A DNA stretch of 64,000 bases from DATAFF01 sp963744915 (GCA_963744915.1 CAVUUY010000020.1:62001-126000); one strand, 5' to 3'; positions 53,279-62,337 are shown, counted from the first letter of the stretch. The notes: generated by a model not told the origin, from the sequence alone. A program made the numbers and translations.

Positions 53279-54358
53279 CTACTGGGCGAGCTTGGTCTTC
53301 ACCTCGTCCCACAGCTCCTGGTTCTTCTGGCGTTGCTCGTCGCTCAACGGCGCCATCCATTGAACGCGCTTGACCACCTCGGGATCGCCGAGAATGGTAC
53401 GGTTCATGGCGTCGGCGGGCAGATCGGCATTGGCCTTGGCGTTGGCCGATGCGGGAGCGCCAACGTCGGTGTCCCAGCGGACGTAGAATTCCGGGCTCAC
53501 CATGAAGTCGATGAACTTGGCCGCCCCTTCCGGGTTGGGCGCCTTGGCGGCGATGGTCAAGCCGTCGAACCAGCCGATCGCACCCTCCTTCGGAACCACG
53601 AAGTCGACCGGCAGCTTCATCGCCTTCTTGGAGCGCGCGGCCGAACCCGACCAGTAGACGGCGACATCATAGTCGCCCGCCGCCATGTATTTGTTCCACT
53701 CGTCTTCCGACGACCAGAAGGTCTTTATCTGTGGCTTCAGCGCCTCGAGCTTGCTCTTGATCTTGTCGAGATCGGCGGGATGGTTCATGTCCTGCCCGCT
53801 CGCGAGCGCGGCAAGCTGGATCGATTCGAGCGCGTCGTCGCGCCAACCCACCCTGCCGGCATGCTCCTTGTCCCACAGCACCTGGATGGTGTCGGGGCGC
53901 TCGTGAATCTTCTGCGTGTTGTAAGCGAAAGACGTCAGGCCCCATACCCAGGAGATGGCCCAATGCTTGCCATCCTTCACAAAGCGCTCGGAGTCGCGGA
54001 GCGCCGGCGTCAGGTCGTTGAAATTGGTGATCTTGCCGGTGTCGATGGGCTGAACCAGTCCCTCATTCACGGCATCCATGACATAAATATTGTTCATCAA
54101 CACCACGTCATAGGTACCAGGGCTGGTCCTGAGCTTGGTCAGCATCTCCTGCTCGGAGTTGAAATAGTCATGGACAACCTTGAGGCCGGTCTTCTTCTCG
54201 AAGATTTCGAGGGCCCATTTCTCGTCCGTCCCGTAACCTTGCCAGTTGAGGACCTTGATCTCGCCCTCGGCAGCGGTGGCCGGGCGGAAGCCCGATAGCG
54301 CCGCAGCGGAGCCCAAAAGGGCCATGAACAGGCGGCGGCTGAGAAACGGAAACGGCAT
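53279..54358 (-). CDS. Polyamine-type ABC substrate-binding protein, PotD/PotF family (transporter D)
   Basis: A 359-aa periplasmic protein with an N-terminal signal that contains RR (PFLSRRLFMALLGSAAALSG, possibly Tat). The family pattern is EIKVLNWQGYGTDEKWALEIFEKKTG, YDVVLMNNIYVMDAV, WAISWVWGLTSFAYN and VAVYWSGSAARSKKAM; the acidic pocket residues of true PotD are only partly recognisable, so the ligand may not be a polyamine. The start at 54358 has AGGAG eight bases upstream; an in-frame ATG at 54385 lacks one. It is 77 bases downstream of the ribokinase gene and may be co-transcribed with it or have its own promoter. Confidence 0.87.
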   Translation of the reverse strand: MPFPFLSRRLFMALLGSAAALSGFRPATAAEGEIKVLNWQGYGTDEKWALEIFEKKTGLKVVHDYFNSEQEMLTKLRTSPGTYDVVLMNNIYVMDAVNEGLVQPIDTGKITNFNDLTPALRDSERFVKDGKHWAISWVWGLTSFAYNTQKIHERPDTIQVLWDKEHAGRVGWRDDALESIQLAALASGQDMNHPADLDKIKSKLEALKPQIKTFWSSEDEWNKYMAAGDYDVAVYWSGSAARSKKAMKLPVDFVVPKEGAIGWFDGLTIAAKAPNPEGAAKFIDFMVSPEFYVRWDTDVGAPASANAKANADLPADAMNRTILGDPEVVKRVQWMAPLSDEQRQKNQELWDEVKTKLAQ

Positions 54359-54435
54359 GGAAATCACTCCTGATCGGCTGCCCATCGTGGCGGGGCGTCG
54401 GGCGGAACATTATCGAAAGCCCGGCAGTGCCGCAA

Positions 54436-55362
54436 TCAGGCGGGATGGCCCGACAGAAGCCGCTCGACCTCGACCGCGGAGGGGGCAGCGTCGGCGGCGC
54501 CCTTCCGCGTGGTCGACAAGGCGCCGGCGGCGGCGGCGTAGCGCACCGCAGCGGCCAGGCTCGAGCCCTTGGCGAGACTGTGGGCCAGCGCACCGTTGAA
54601 GCAGTCGCCGGCCGCCACGCTGTCGACCGTGGCGACGGCGAACGCCGGCTGAAATCCCTCGCCCGAGGGGCCGCTGAAGGCGGCGCCGCGCGCCCCGAGC
54701 TTGACGATGGCCGTTGCGATACCGCGCTGGCGAAGCGCCCGGGCGGCGGCAATGCCGTCATCGGCCGAGCGCGGCAGAGCACCGGTGAGAGCCGCCGCCT
54801 CGGTCTCGTTGGGGGTGAGGATGTCGATGGCGGCCAGCACCTCGCCGGAGAGGCCGCCAGCCGGGGCCGGCGCCGGGTCGAGAATGGTGAGGCCGCCGGC
54901 GGTACGGACGATCGCCGCGGCGGCGAGACTGGTGGCGAGCGGGACCTCGAGCTGGAGGAGGAGCACCCGCGCCGCCCTGAGCGCGGCTTTCCCCTGATCG
55001 AGCTCGGCGTTGCCAAGCCCACCATTGCCGCCGGCCACGATGGCGATGGTGTTCTCGCCATCGGCGGCGACATGGATCATGGCCATGCCGGTTGCGCCAT
55101 CGCGATCGACGGCGATCAGCGCCGTATCGACCGCGAAACGCCGCAGCTCGTCGAGCACCGTCTGGCCAAAGGCGTCGCCCCCTACCCTGCCGATCAGGCT
55201 GACAGCGCTGCCAAGGCGCCGGGCGGCCACCGCCTGGTTGGCGCCTTTGCCGCCCAGGCCAAGCCGATAGGACGATGCGACGAGGGTCTCGCCGGGACGC
55301 GGCAGACGCTCGACATAGGCGATGACGTCGCAGTTTATGCTGCCGACCACGGCGAGCGCCAT
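54436..55362 (-). CDS. rbsK: Ribokinase
   Basis: A 308-aa PfkB-family sugar kinase that phosphorylates ribose at O5. The N-terminal VVGSINCDVIAYVERLPRPGET and GLGGKGANQAVAARRLG motifs are ribokinase hallmarks, and DILTPNETEAAALTG is the NxxE motif. The catalytic segment reads VDSVAAGDCFNGALA, with AAGD instead of the usual GAGD. The start at 55362 lies one base after the nucleoside hydrolase stop, and an upstream frame extension falls inside that gene. Placement after the hydrolase fits salvage of ribose released from nucleosides. Confidence 0.92.
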   Translation of the reverse strand: MALAVVGSINCDVIAYVERLPRPGETLVASSYRLGLGGKGANQAVAARRLGSAVSLIGRVGGDAFGQTVLDELRRFAVDTALIAVDRDGATGMAMIHVAADGENTIAIVAGGNGGLGNAELDQGKAALRAARVLLLQLEVPLATSLAAAAIVRTAGGLTILDPAPAPAGGLSGEVLAAIDILTPNETEAAALTGALPRSADDGIAAARALRQRGIATAIVKLGARGAAFSGPSGEGFQPAFAVATVDSVAAGDCFNGALAHSLAKGSSLAAAVRYAAAAGALSTTRKGAADAAPSAVEVERLLSGHPA

Positions 55363-55363
55363 T

Positions 55364-56269
55364 TCAGGCCTCCGCACGCGCGGCGAGGCGTTTCGCCATG
55401 CGCCCGAGAAAAGCATCCCTGCCAAGCTCGACGACAAGGCGATGGGGCCCCTTTTCGTCGGGGGTCCACAGCGTGCGCCCCTCGGAGGGACCCGGTCCGG
55501 TCACGACGCGGAGCGTGCCGCGCTCGAGGCGAAAGAGCTCCGGCCAGAGGAGGAAACCGACGGCGCAGGCATCGTGAATGGCGGCCGGGTGGCTGTCGAT
55601 CCCCGCCTTGGGCATCAGGGAGGCGACGAGCTCGGCCGGCTTGCTGCCATGCCCCGCGAGCGTGGTGGCAAAGCCGGGATCGGCGATGATCCGGCGGGTG
55701 ATGTCGAGCGGCACGATGGTCGCCAGCAGGGAGCTTGAGAAGATTGCCGCCGCCGAATCCGGGTCGACCCAGATGTTGAGCTCGGCTTGGGGGGTGGCGT
55801 TGCCGCGGCCGACGGCGCCGCCCATGATCACCAGATCGGCAATCTCCGCGCCGAAGCCGGGACGCCTGGCGAGCAGCTGGGCAAGGTTGCTGAGCGGTCC
55901 GATGGCGACGATGACGCCCTGCCCCTTGGGCTGCTCATCGAGCCAGCCGGCGAGGGCGGCGACCGCGTCGCTTGAAGCGGGGGGCAGGCCGGGCGCCAGC
56001 TCGAGCGAGCCGTCGCCGCCCCAGTTTGCGGTCGACAGCCGGGATGGGTCGGGCCGCAGCGCGCGGTGGCCCTGATGGACCGGGGCGGACAGGCCAAGTG
56101 CTGCCATGACGGAACAGGCATTTGCGGTGACCATGTCGAGCGGAGCATTGCCTTCGACGGTGGTTACGAGATCGACCGCAAGGGAGGGCGAAGCGGCGGC
56201 AAGCGCGATGGCGACGGCATCGTCGAGCCCCGGATCGCAGTCGATGGCGATGGCGCGCCGTCGGTTCAT
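55364..56269 (-). CDS. Nucleoside hydrolase (IunH/inosine-uridine preferring type)
   Basis: A 301-aa cytoplasmic hydrolase that splits ribonucleosides into base and ribose. The calcium/ribose site AIDCDPGLDDAVAIALA is at residues 7-23; IAIGPLSNLAQLL, VIMGGAVGRGNATPQAELNIWVDPDSA and the late HDACAVGFLLWP complete the family pattern with the expected Asp and His residues. It begins inside the stop of an MFS gene (ATGA), and ribokinase starts one base after it ends. The three form a compact nucleoside uptake and salvage unit. Confidence 0.92.
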   Translation of the reverse strand: MNRRRAIAIDCDPGLDDAVAIALAAASPSLAVDLVTTVEGNAPLDMVTANACSVMAALGLSAPVHQGHRALRPDPSRLSTANWGGDGSLELAPGLPPASSDAVAALAGWLDEQPKGQGVIVAIGPLSNLAQLLARRPGFGAEIADLVIMGGAVGRGNATPQAELNIWVDPDSAAAIFSSSLLATIVPLDITRRIIADPGFATTLAGHGSKPAELVASLMPKAGIDSHPAAIHDACAVGFLLWPELFRLERGTLRVVTGPGPSEGRTLWTPDEKGPHRLVVELGRDAFLGRMAKRLAARAEA

Positions 56270-57489
56270 GTCTGAGATGCCTCCTTGCGCCCTTGTTCGG
56301 TCCATTCCACCACCAGGACGGAGGCGAGCACCAGCCCGGCAAAGGAAAGGCCCAAGGGATAGAGGGTCCCGGAATAGCTCTGCCCCACCAGGGTGCCGAT
56401 GGCGACCGAGACCGTGGTTGCAATGAAGCTTACCAGCGCCGAGCCGACGCCGGCAATGTGCCCGAGCGGTTCCATCGCCAATGCATTGAGGTTGCCGAAG
56501 CTGATGCCGAGAAAGAAAAAGCAGACAACCAGATAGATCATCAGGATCCACAGCGGCGGCAGGCCGCCCGCGGCAATCACCACCACCACGAAGACAAGCG
56601 ACACGGCACTGGCGCCGCGCAGCGCCAGGCGGCACAGGCGCCGCATGCCCAGCCGCATGACGAGGCGGGCATTGAGCACGGAAGCGCAGCCGATGGCTGC
56701 GGCAGGTATGGCGAAGGCAAGCGGGAACAACCGGCCGAGACCATAGACCTCCTGGTACATCTGCTGCGAGGTGACGAGATAGACGACGAAGGCTCCGAAC
56801 ACCAGGCCCGAAGTGAGCGAATAGCCGATGGTGACCCGGCTGCGCAGGCATTCGAAGACCGCACCGGCAACGTAATGGAGAGAGAGCGGAGCGCGGCGAT
56901 CAGGCGGCAGGGTCTCCGGTTGGCGCCACAGGAACCAGGCGAGCGCCAGGGATCCGAGAATGAAGAGCGCCGCGAAAATGCCGCGCCAGGAGGCGACCTG
57001 AAGGATCAGCTGGCCGAGCGCCGGCGCCAGCACCGGCGCCATGATGAACACCGCCATGACCAGCGAGAAGACGCGGGCCATGTCGCGCCCGCCGTACCGG
57101 TCGCGAATTATGGCAAGCGAGACGATGCGCGGCCCGGCGGCGCCGGCCCCCTGGAGAAACCGGCCGACGAGCAGGATCTCAAAGCGGCTCGCCAGGAGGG
57201 TGAGCAGCGTGCCGCAGAGATAGAGGACGAGGCCGAAGGTCACTGCCGGTTTGCGGCCGGTGCTGTCGGACACCGGCCCGTAGAACAGCTGGCCGATGCC
57301 GAGGGCCAGGAAAAAGACGGTGAGAACCAGCTGGCGGTCATTGGGGTTGCGGACCTGCAGTTCGGCCGCAATTTCGCCGAGGGCCGGCAGCATCGAATCG
57401 ATCGACAGCGCGACCAGTGACATCAGCAGCGCAATCCGCGCGACAAATTCGCCGGTCGGCCTCAATTCAGGGTCGCCCGTCGGCCGCAA
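56266..57489 (-). CDS. MFS transporter, Bcr/CflA type
   Basis: A 407-aa, twelve-helix membrane protein. LLMSLVALSIDSMLPALGEI in TM1, QLFYGPVSDSTGRKPAVTFGL between TM2 and TM3, and FLQGAGAAGPRIVSLAIIRDRY are typical of the Bcr/CflA drug exporter branch. The first plausible start is a TTG at 57489; no ATG lies close enough to keep TM1 whole. Its stop overlaps the nucleoside hydrolase start by ATGA, so although the family is best known for export, its context suggests nucleosides or their analogues as substrate. It is divergent from the histidine kinase gene by 55 bases. Confidence 0.87.
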   Translation of the reverse strand: MRPTGDPELRPTGEFVARIALLMSLVALSIDSMLPALGEIAAELQVRNPNDRQLVLTVFFLALGIGQLFYGPVSDSTGRKPAVTFGLVLYLCGTLLTLLASRFEILLVGRFLQGAGAAGPRIVSLAIIRDRYGGRDMARVFSLVMAVFIMAPVLAPALGQLILQVASWRGIFAALFILGSLALAWFLWRQPETLPPDRRAPLSLHYVAGAVFECLRSRVTIGYSLTSGLVFGAFVVYLVTSQQMYQEVYGLGRLFPLAFAIPAAAIGCASVLNARLVMRLGMRRLCRLALRGASAVSLVFVVVVIAAGGLPPLWILMIYLVVCFFFLGISFGNLNALAMEPLGHIAGVGSALVSFIATTVSVAIGTLVGQSYSGTLYPLGLSFAGLVLASVLVVEWTEQGRKEASQT

Positions 57490-57544
57490 CTTGGTGCTCC
57501 AATTCCCTGGTCGAGGCAGTATAATAGGGGGATCGAGGTGGGAA

Positions 57545-58948
57545 GTGAATTCATCGGCAGTCGGGGCTCCCGGAACGTCACGAACGAGCGGCCTGGCGCA
57601 GGCGCTGCACCGCCTGCGGAACCGCGTCGACCGCTTTCTCGAGCGCCATTTTCCGGAGCGGCTCTATGCGCGCTCCCTGATCATCGTGGTCACCCCGGTG
57701 GTGGTGCTGCAGCTCATCATGACCTACATTTTCATGGAGCGGCATTACGAGACGGTCACCCGGTCGCTGGCGGAATCCTATATCAGCGAAGTGGTGCTGC
57801 TGATCAGCCTCTACAACAGGAGCGACCAGGGGCCGGATACCGGGGACCGCATTCTCGATTTGGCCAACAAGGATCTCAAGCTCGGGCTGTCGATCCTGAA
57901 GAACCAATCGCTGCCGGCGCCCATTCCCTCGCCTGCCTTCTCGAGCGTCGACCGCAAGCTCCGGCGCTATGTGTGGGACAATCTCAAGCTCCCGTTCTGG
58001 CTCGACACCAGCGGCACGCCGGACTTCGTCGATCTGTGGATCGAGGTGAAGCCCCATACGGTGTTCCGGTTCGTGACCCCGATCGCGCGGGCCCATGCGC
58101 CGACCCGGCCGCTGTTCCTGTTCGCGATGGTGAGCTCGTCGCTGGTGCTGCTCAGCCTGGCGATCATCTTCCTGCGCGGGCAGATCCGGCCGATTCTCCG
58201 GCTGGCGGAGGCGGCGCAAGCCTTCGGCATGGGGCGGGATGTTGCCAATTTCAGGCCTTCCGGGGCGCGCGAGATCCAGGAAGCCTCGAATGCCTTCATC
58301 ATGATGAAGGCGCGGATCGAGCGCAATGTCGAGCAGCGCACCGCCATGCTGGCGGGCGTTTCGCATGATCTCAGAACGGTGCTGACGCGGCTCAATCTCG
58401 AGCTCGCGCTGATGCCGGAGACGGGCACGTCGGCGGCGATGCGGGAGGACGTCGCCGAGATGCAGCGGATGCTCGAAGGCTATCTCTCCTTTGCCCGCGG
58501 CGATGGCGGCGAAGAATCGCGCGAGACCGACATCGTCAATCTCATCACCCAGATCGGCGAGGACTGCGCGCGCTCGGGACGCACCATCATGCTCGACCTG
58601 CCGGACAGCCTGGTGGCATCGGTCAAGCCGCAGGCGCTCAAACGCTGCATCGCCAATCTGGTGACCAATGCGATCCGCTTCGGCACGCTGGTGACCGTTG
58701 CGGCATCGCTCGAGGACCGGGCGATGTCGATCATCGTCGAGGATGACGGTCCGGGGGTGCCGCCGGAGCGCTATGCCGACGTGTTCAAGCCGTTTGTGCG
58801 CCTCGACGACGCCCGCAACCAGGACAGCCCGGGGACCGGGCTCGGGCTGGCCATCGCGCTCGACGTGGCGCGCAGCCATGGCGGGGATATCACACTCAGC
58901 CGGAGTGAAGCGGGCGGCCTGAAGGCGACGGTCACCATCCCGCAATGA
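57545..58948 (+). CDS. EnvZ-like membrane sensor histidine kinase (orphan)
   Basis: A 467-aa inner-membrane kinase. TM1 is at about residues 44-64 (SLIIVVTPVVVLQLIMTYIF), a periplasmic domain of some 130 residues follows, TM2 is near 195-216, then HAMP, HisKA with phospho-acceptor His274 in AGVSHDLRTVLT, and a HATPase with NLVTNAIRF, EDDGPGVP and GTGLGLAIALD. The GTG at 57545 has GAGGTGG ahead and is preferred over a far-upstream ATG that would run through the divergent MFS gene. No response regulator is adjacent. In related genomes a kinase of this kind, an OmpR-type regulator and a class IV aminotransferase often cluster; here the aminotransferase is two genes away (from memory, unverified). 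Confidence 0.87.
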   Translation: MNSSAVGAPGTSRTSGLAQALHRLRNRVDRFLERHFPERLYARSLIIVVTPVVVLQLIMTYIFMERHYETVTRSLAESYISEVVLLISLYNRSDQGPDTGDRILDLANKDLKLGLSILKNQSLPAPIPSPAFSSVDRKLRRYVWDNLKLPFWLDTSGTPDFVDLWIEVKPHTVFRFVTPIARAHAPTRPLFLFAMVSSSLVLLSLAIIFLRGQIRPILRLAEAAQAFGMGRDVANFRPSGAREIQEASNAFIMMKARIERNVEQRTAMLAGVSHDLRTVLTRLNLELALMPETGTSAAMREDVAEMQRMLEGYLSFARGDGGEESRETDIVNLITQIGEDCARSGRTIMLDLPDSLVASVKPQALKRCIANLVTNAIRFGTLVTVAASLEDRAMSIIVEDDGPGVPPERYADVFKPFVRLDDARNQDSPGTGLGLAIALDVARSHGGDITLSRSEAGGLKATVTIPQ

Positions 58949-58958
58949 CCAGGCAAGC

Positions 58959-59948
58959 TCAGGCCCCGACGGCGAGCACCGCCAGGCAGTCGCCCGGCTT
59001 GATCAGGCCAGGAAAATGGCGGGCGACGAGCAGGCCGTCCATCCCGGCGCGGTAGATCCGCGGTGACCGGCCGGTGCGATCGACCGGCCAGATGCCTGCC
59101 AGCTCGTCACCCTCCCTGACCGTCGTGCCGAGATCGACGCGCGGCTCGATCAGGCCGTCATCCTCGCAGAAGACGAAGCAGTCGGGCGAGGGCATGTCGA
59201 GCATCACCGAGGGATGGCTGTCGACCTTGCCGGCGAGCAGCCCGGCATGGATCAGGAGGTTGCGGCAGCCGCGCCGGGCGATCGCCACCGAGCGGGCAGT
59301 GGCGGTGCCGCCGCCGCCGAGCTCGGTCGTGACGAAGATTTTGCCCATCTCCTCGGCGGCGATATCGAACATGCCGACGGCGTCGATCTCGCGCAGCCGC
59401 ATCGAAAAGGGGGCGGAGAAGGCCATCATGGCGGCATGGGCACGCCCTTCGAGGGCGGCATCGGGGAGGTGGTGAATGCTGGCAAAGGGCACGAAATCGA
59501 GGGTGCGACCGCCGGAATGGATGTCGAGAACGATATCGGCTTCAGGCAGGAGCGTGCGGGTGAAGTAGTCGGCAATCTTCTCGGTCACGGTGCCGTCGGG
59601 GCGGCCGGGAAACGAGCGGTTGAGATTGCCGCGGTCGATCGGCGAGTTGCGCAGGCCGGCGCGGAATGCGGGATAGTTCATGAAGGGCACGATGATGACG
59701 CGGCCGGCGATGGCGGCGGGATCGAGGGTGAGGGCGAGCTCCTGGAGTGCGAGGGGACCCTCATATTCATCGCCGTGATTGGCGCCGGTCAGGAGAGCCG
59801 TCGCACCCTTGCCGTTCTTGACCACCGTGAGCGGGATCATCACCGAGCCCCAGGCCGAGTCGTCGCGGCTGTAGGGCAGCCGCAGGAAGCCGTGCTGGAC
59901 GCCCTCGGCAGCGAGGTCGATGGTCGGCACGATGGGGTTGTCTCTCAT
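58959..59948 (-). CDS. Zinc deacylase of the AstE/AspA family, DoeB-like (N-acetyl-diaminobutyrate deacetylase)
   Basis: A 329-aa metallo-carboxypeptidase-like deacylase. Zinc ligands His58 and Glu61 lie in GANHGDEYEGP and His144 in VLDIHSGGRTLDF; the second half is the barrel-like AstE_AspA lid domain. The segment IDRGNLNRSFPGRPDGTVTEKIADYF and the overall length match DoeB, which removes acetyl from N-acetyl-2,4-diaminobutyrate in ectoine breakdown. No other ectoine genes are present, so a different acylated amine is possible. It is convergent with the kinase gene (10-base gap) and divergent from the aminotransferase gene across 152 bases in which I see no clear promoter or operator. Confidence 0.82.
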   Translation of the reverse strand: MRDNPIVPTIDLAAEGVQHGFLRLPYSRDDSAWGSVMIPLTVVKNGKGATALLTGANHGDEYEGPLALQELALTLDPAAIAGRVIIVPFMNYPAFRAGLRNSPIDRGNLNRSFPGRPDGTVTEKIADYFTRTLLPEADIVLDIHSGGRTLDFVPFASIHHLPDAALEGRAHAAMMAFSAPFSMRLREIDAVGMFDIAAEEMGKIFVTTELGGGGTATARSVAIARRGCRNLLIHAGLLAGKVDSHPSVMLDMPSPDCFVFCEDDGLIEPRVDLGTTVREGDELAGIWPVDRTGRSPRIYRAGMDGLLVARHFPGLIKPGDCLAVLAVGA

Positions 59949-60100
59949 GGCATGCGCTCACCGGTTGTCCGCAGGAAGCGGGGCTGCCAGACTCAAACCG
60001 GCCGACGGCCCAGGGTCAAGCCCCGGCGATGCCTGCCGCTTGCGCCGGAGCCGGCTTGGCCTTAATTCGGCTCCTGACAATATCCGAAGGAACCGAAGCC

Positions 60101-61042
60101 ATGGCCCTTGGCACCCATAATTTCCGCCAGGATCCGCGCAATGCCGAGATCCTGATCTCGGTCAACGGCACGCTCTATCCGCGCGACAAGGCCATGGTGT
60201 CGGTGTTCGATTCGGGCTTCATCCTGGGCGACGGGGTGTGGGAGGGGCTCAGAATGCACGATGGCGGCGTTGCGTTCCTCGAGCAGCATCTCGAGCGGCT
60301 CTATGAGGGCGCCAAGGCCATCCACATGGATATCGGGCTCACCCCGGCCGAGCTCAGCGACCGGCTGTTCGACTGCCTCGAGGCCAATGGCATGACCGAC
60401 GGCGTCCATATCCGCCTGATGGTGACGCGCGGCGTCAAGGCGACGCCCTATCAGGATCCGCGGGTGACGATCTCGCCGGCGACGGTGGTTATCATCCCCG
60501 AATACAAAATTGCCGATCCGGCAAGCGCGGCGCGGGGCCTGCGCCTCCACACGGTGCATGTGCGGCGCGGCTATCCCGACGTCCAGGATCAGAAGCTCAA
60601 CTCGCACTCCAAGCTCAATTGCATCACCGCCTGCATCCAGGCGGCCGATGCCGGAGCCGACGAAGCGCTGATGCTCGACCCGCATGGCTTCGTCGCCACC
60701 TGCAACTCGACGCATTTCTTCATCGTGCGTCGCGGCGAGGTCTGGACATCGACCGGGCAGTACTGCATCCCCGGCATAACGCGTGGCAACATCATCGGGC
60801 TCTGTCGCGACAACGGCATTCCGGTTCACGAAAAGGCCTTCTCGCTCTATGACGTCTACGGGGCGGACGAAGCCTTCGTGACCGGAACCTTCGCCGGTCT
60901 CGCACCGGTGCGAGAAGTCGACGGGCGGGCGGTCCGGCATCCGCTGGCGGCGGGCGGCGAATGGGCCGGGACCGGCCCGATCACGCAGCGCCTCGCCGCG
61001 CTCTATCGCGCGCTGGCGGTGAAGGAGGCGGTGCGCCGATGA
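60101..61042 (+). CDS. Class IV PLP aminotransferase (branched-chain/D-amino acid type)
   Basis: A 313-aa fold-type IV aminotransferase. VFDSGFILGDGVWEGLRMHDG (residues 35-55) opens the family pattern, the PLP lysine is in DQKLNSHSKLNCI (Lys165 or Lys171), and DPHGFVATCNSTHFFIVR and EAFVTGTFAGLAPVREVDGR close it. BCAT, D-alanine transaminase and ADC lyase share this fold, and the sequence alone does not decide. The start at 60101 has GAAGGA upstream, and a 24-residue longer version lacks homologous sequence. Its stop overlaps the start of a sulfotransferase-like gene by ATGA. Confidence 0.87.
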   Translation: MALGTHNFRQDPRNAEILISVNGTLYPRDKAMVSVFDSGFILGDGVWEGLRMHDGGVAFLEQHLERLYEGAKAIHMDIGLTPAELSDRLFDCLEANGMTDGVHIRLMVTRGVKATPYQDPRVTISPATVVIIPEYKIADPASAARGLRLHTVHVRRGYPDVQDQKLNSHSKLNCITACIQAADAGADEALMLDPHGFVATCNSTHFFIVRRGEVWTSTGQYCIPGITRGNIIGLCRDNGIPVHEKAFSLYDVYGADEAFVTGTFAGLAPVREVDGRAVRHPLAAGGEWAGTGPITQRLAALYRALAVKEAVRR

Positions 61043-61815
61043 GGGAGAAGAGCGTCAATATCGCCATGTGGTCGGGGCCACGCAACATTTCGACGGCGAT
61101 GATGTATTCCTTCGGCAACCGGCCCGACTGCCAGTGCTGGGACGAGCCGTTCTACGGCTTCTCGCTCGCCAGGCGCGGCAATGCTCATCCGCTGCGGGAG
61201 GAAATCATCGCCGCCTGGGGCGCCGACTTCGATGCCCTGGTCCAACGGTGCCTCGCACCGCCACCGCAGGGGGGCCGGCCGGTGTTCTATCAGAAGCACA
61301 TGACGCACCACATGCTGAAGGGCGTCGACAGGAGCTTCGTCCTCGGGATGACCAATGCCTTCCTGGTCCGGTCGCCGGAGCGGGTGCTCGAAAGCTATGT
61401 CAAGAAATGGCCGACGGTCACGCTCCAGGATATCGGCTTCGTCGAGCAGGCGGAGATCTTCGACATGGTGGCCGAGCGGCTGGGCAAGGCGCCGCCGGTG
61501 GTCGATGCCGACGACATATTGAGCGACCCGGAGGGGACGCTCAGGGCATTGTGCCAGGCGCTCGGCATTGCCTTCCGGGCGGAGATGCTGGCCTGGCCGG
61601 CCGGCCCGAAGCCGTTCGACGGCGTCTGGGCGCCGCATTGGTACAATGCCGTGTGGCGCTCGACCGGCTTCGAGCGGCGGCCGTCCGCCAAGCCGGTGCT
61701 CACCGCGAGCCTCGCAGCAATCGCCGAGGCGGCGCGGCCCTATTACGAGAGGCTGTTACGCCACCGGCTGGTCTCGGCGACACCGCCATCGCCGGCGGCC
61801 GGCGCGGTGACCTGA
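61039..61815 (+). CDS. P-loop sulfotransferase-family protein
   Basis: A 258-aa protein with the sulfotransferase-type P-loop MWSGPRNISTAMMYSFGNR at residues 10-28, the acidic CWDEPFYGF, and a 3'-phosphate-type segment FLVRSPERVLESYVKKWP near 105-122. In the family this fold transfers sulfate from PAPS, but this small bacterial branch, often coupled to class IV aminotransferase genes, has no established reaction. Its start overlaps the aminotransferase stop (ATGA). A cysQ-like PAP phosphatase gene begins about 2 kb away, which would fit PAPS use but may be coincidence. The last 73 bases overlap the convergent FliJ-like gene. Confidence 0.75.
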   Translation: MREKSVNIAMWSGPRNISTAMMYSFGNRPDCQCWDEPFYGFSLARRGNAHPLREEIIAAWGADFDALVQRCLAPPPQGGRPVFYQKHMTHHMLKGVDRSFVLGMTNAFLVRSPERVLESYVKKWPTVTLQDIGFVEQAEIFDMVAERLGKAPPVVDADDILSDPEGTLRALCQALGIAFRAEMLAWPAGPKPFDGVWAPHWYNAVWRSTGFERRPSAKPVLTASLAAIAEAARPYYERLLRHRLVSATPPSPAAGAVT

Positions 61816-62153
61816 ACGATGCCACCCTCCTTCTCCGCCAGGAGCTCGAGCTTGCGCAGCTCGCTCTCCTCGCCGGCGACACGGTCCTTGGCCTCTTCGA
61901 GCTCGTCTCCGAGCTCGCCCATCGAGCGCAGGATGTTGTCGCGGCGGGCGCGCAGCGACTTGGCCGTCATCGAATAGCTGAAATGGCCAGGATCGGTGAC
62001 GCCATTGCGCTGCTCCTCGGCGGCAATCTGGTGGTCGAGGTCATCCTGCTTGCGGCGAAAGTCGGCCATCATGGCCTCGATGGCCTGAACCTGCCGGCGT
62101 CTTTCCTCGAGCCGAAAGCGCTGAAGTCGTAGATAGGTGTTTTTGGAGCGCAT
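61743..62153 (-). CDS. FliJ-like coiled-coil protein
   Basis: A 136-aa, highly charged, almost entirely helical protein (heptad-rich residues 5-50 and 65-110). Size, basic N terminus RLQRFRLEERRRQVQAIEAM and position directly divergent from ctrA match the FliJ-family protein found beside ctrA in Hyphomicrobiales; classical FliJ is the soluble regulator of the flagellar export ATPase. No other flagellar gene is in the window. GGGAGG precedes the ATG. Its 3' end overlaps the sulfotransferase-like gene by 73 bases on the other strand, which is long for two real genes, so the last 25 residues could be poorly conserved. Confidence 0.75.
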   Translation of the reverse strand: MRSKNTYLRLQRFRLEERRRQVQAIEAMMADFRRKQDDLDHQIAAEEQRNGVTDPGHFSYSMTAKSLRARRDNILRSMGELGDELEEAKDRVAGEESELRKLELLAEKEGGIVQVTAPAAGDGGVAETSRWRNSLS

Positions 62154-62177
62154 GAACGGCCTCCCGCAACCGCCACG

Positions 62178-62337
62178 AATCGATTAGCGTCACTCTCCCG
62201 ATTTCAGTGCATGGTGCCGCCACTGGCTTAAGTTGGAGTAAAGATGGCTCGCCATTCAGGTGATTGCGCCATTTTCACGGCAGGGGCTTAGGGTTTGTTA
62301 ACTTTTGTCCGGGTAATCTTAACCACGAACATTAACC
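62178..62337. promoter_or_regulatory. ctrA upstream region: GANTC site and TTAA cluster
   Basis: The 264 bases between the FliJ-like gene and ctrA contain no gene. A GAATC (GANTC, CcrM-type) site is at 62178-62182. TTAA tetramers lie at 62228, 62298 (within GTTAAC), 62319 and 62332; the last two form a direct repeat TTAACC-N7-TTAACC. CtrA binds TTAA-N7-TTAA/TTAACC-type sites and controls its own gene in related bacteria, so autoregulation and methylation control are likely here. The spacing is not the exact consensus. Confidence 0.45.
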
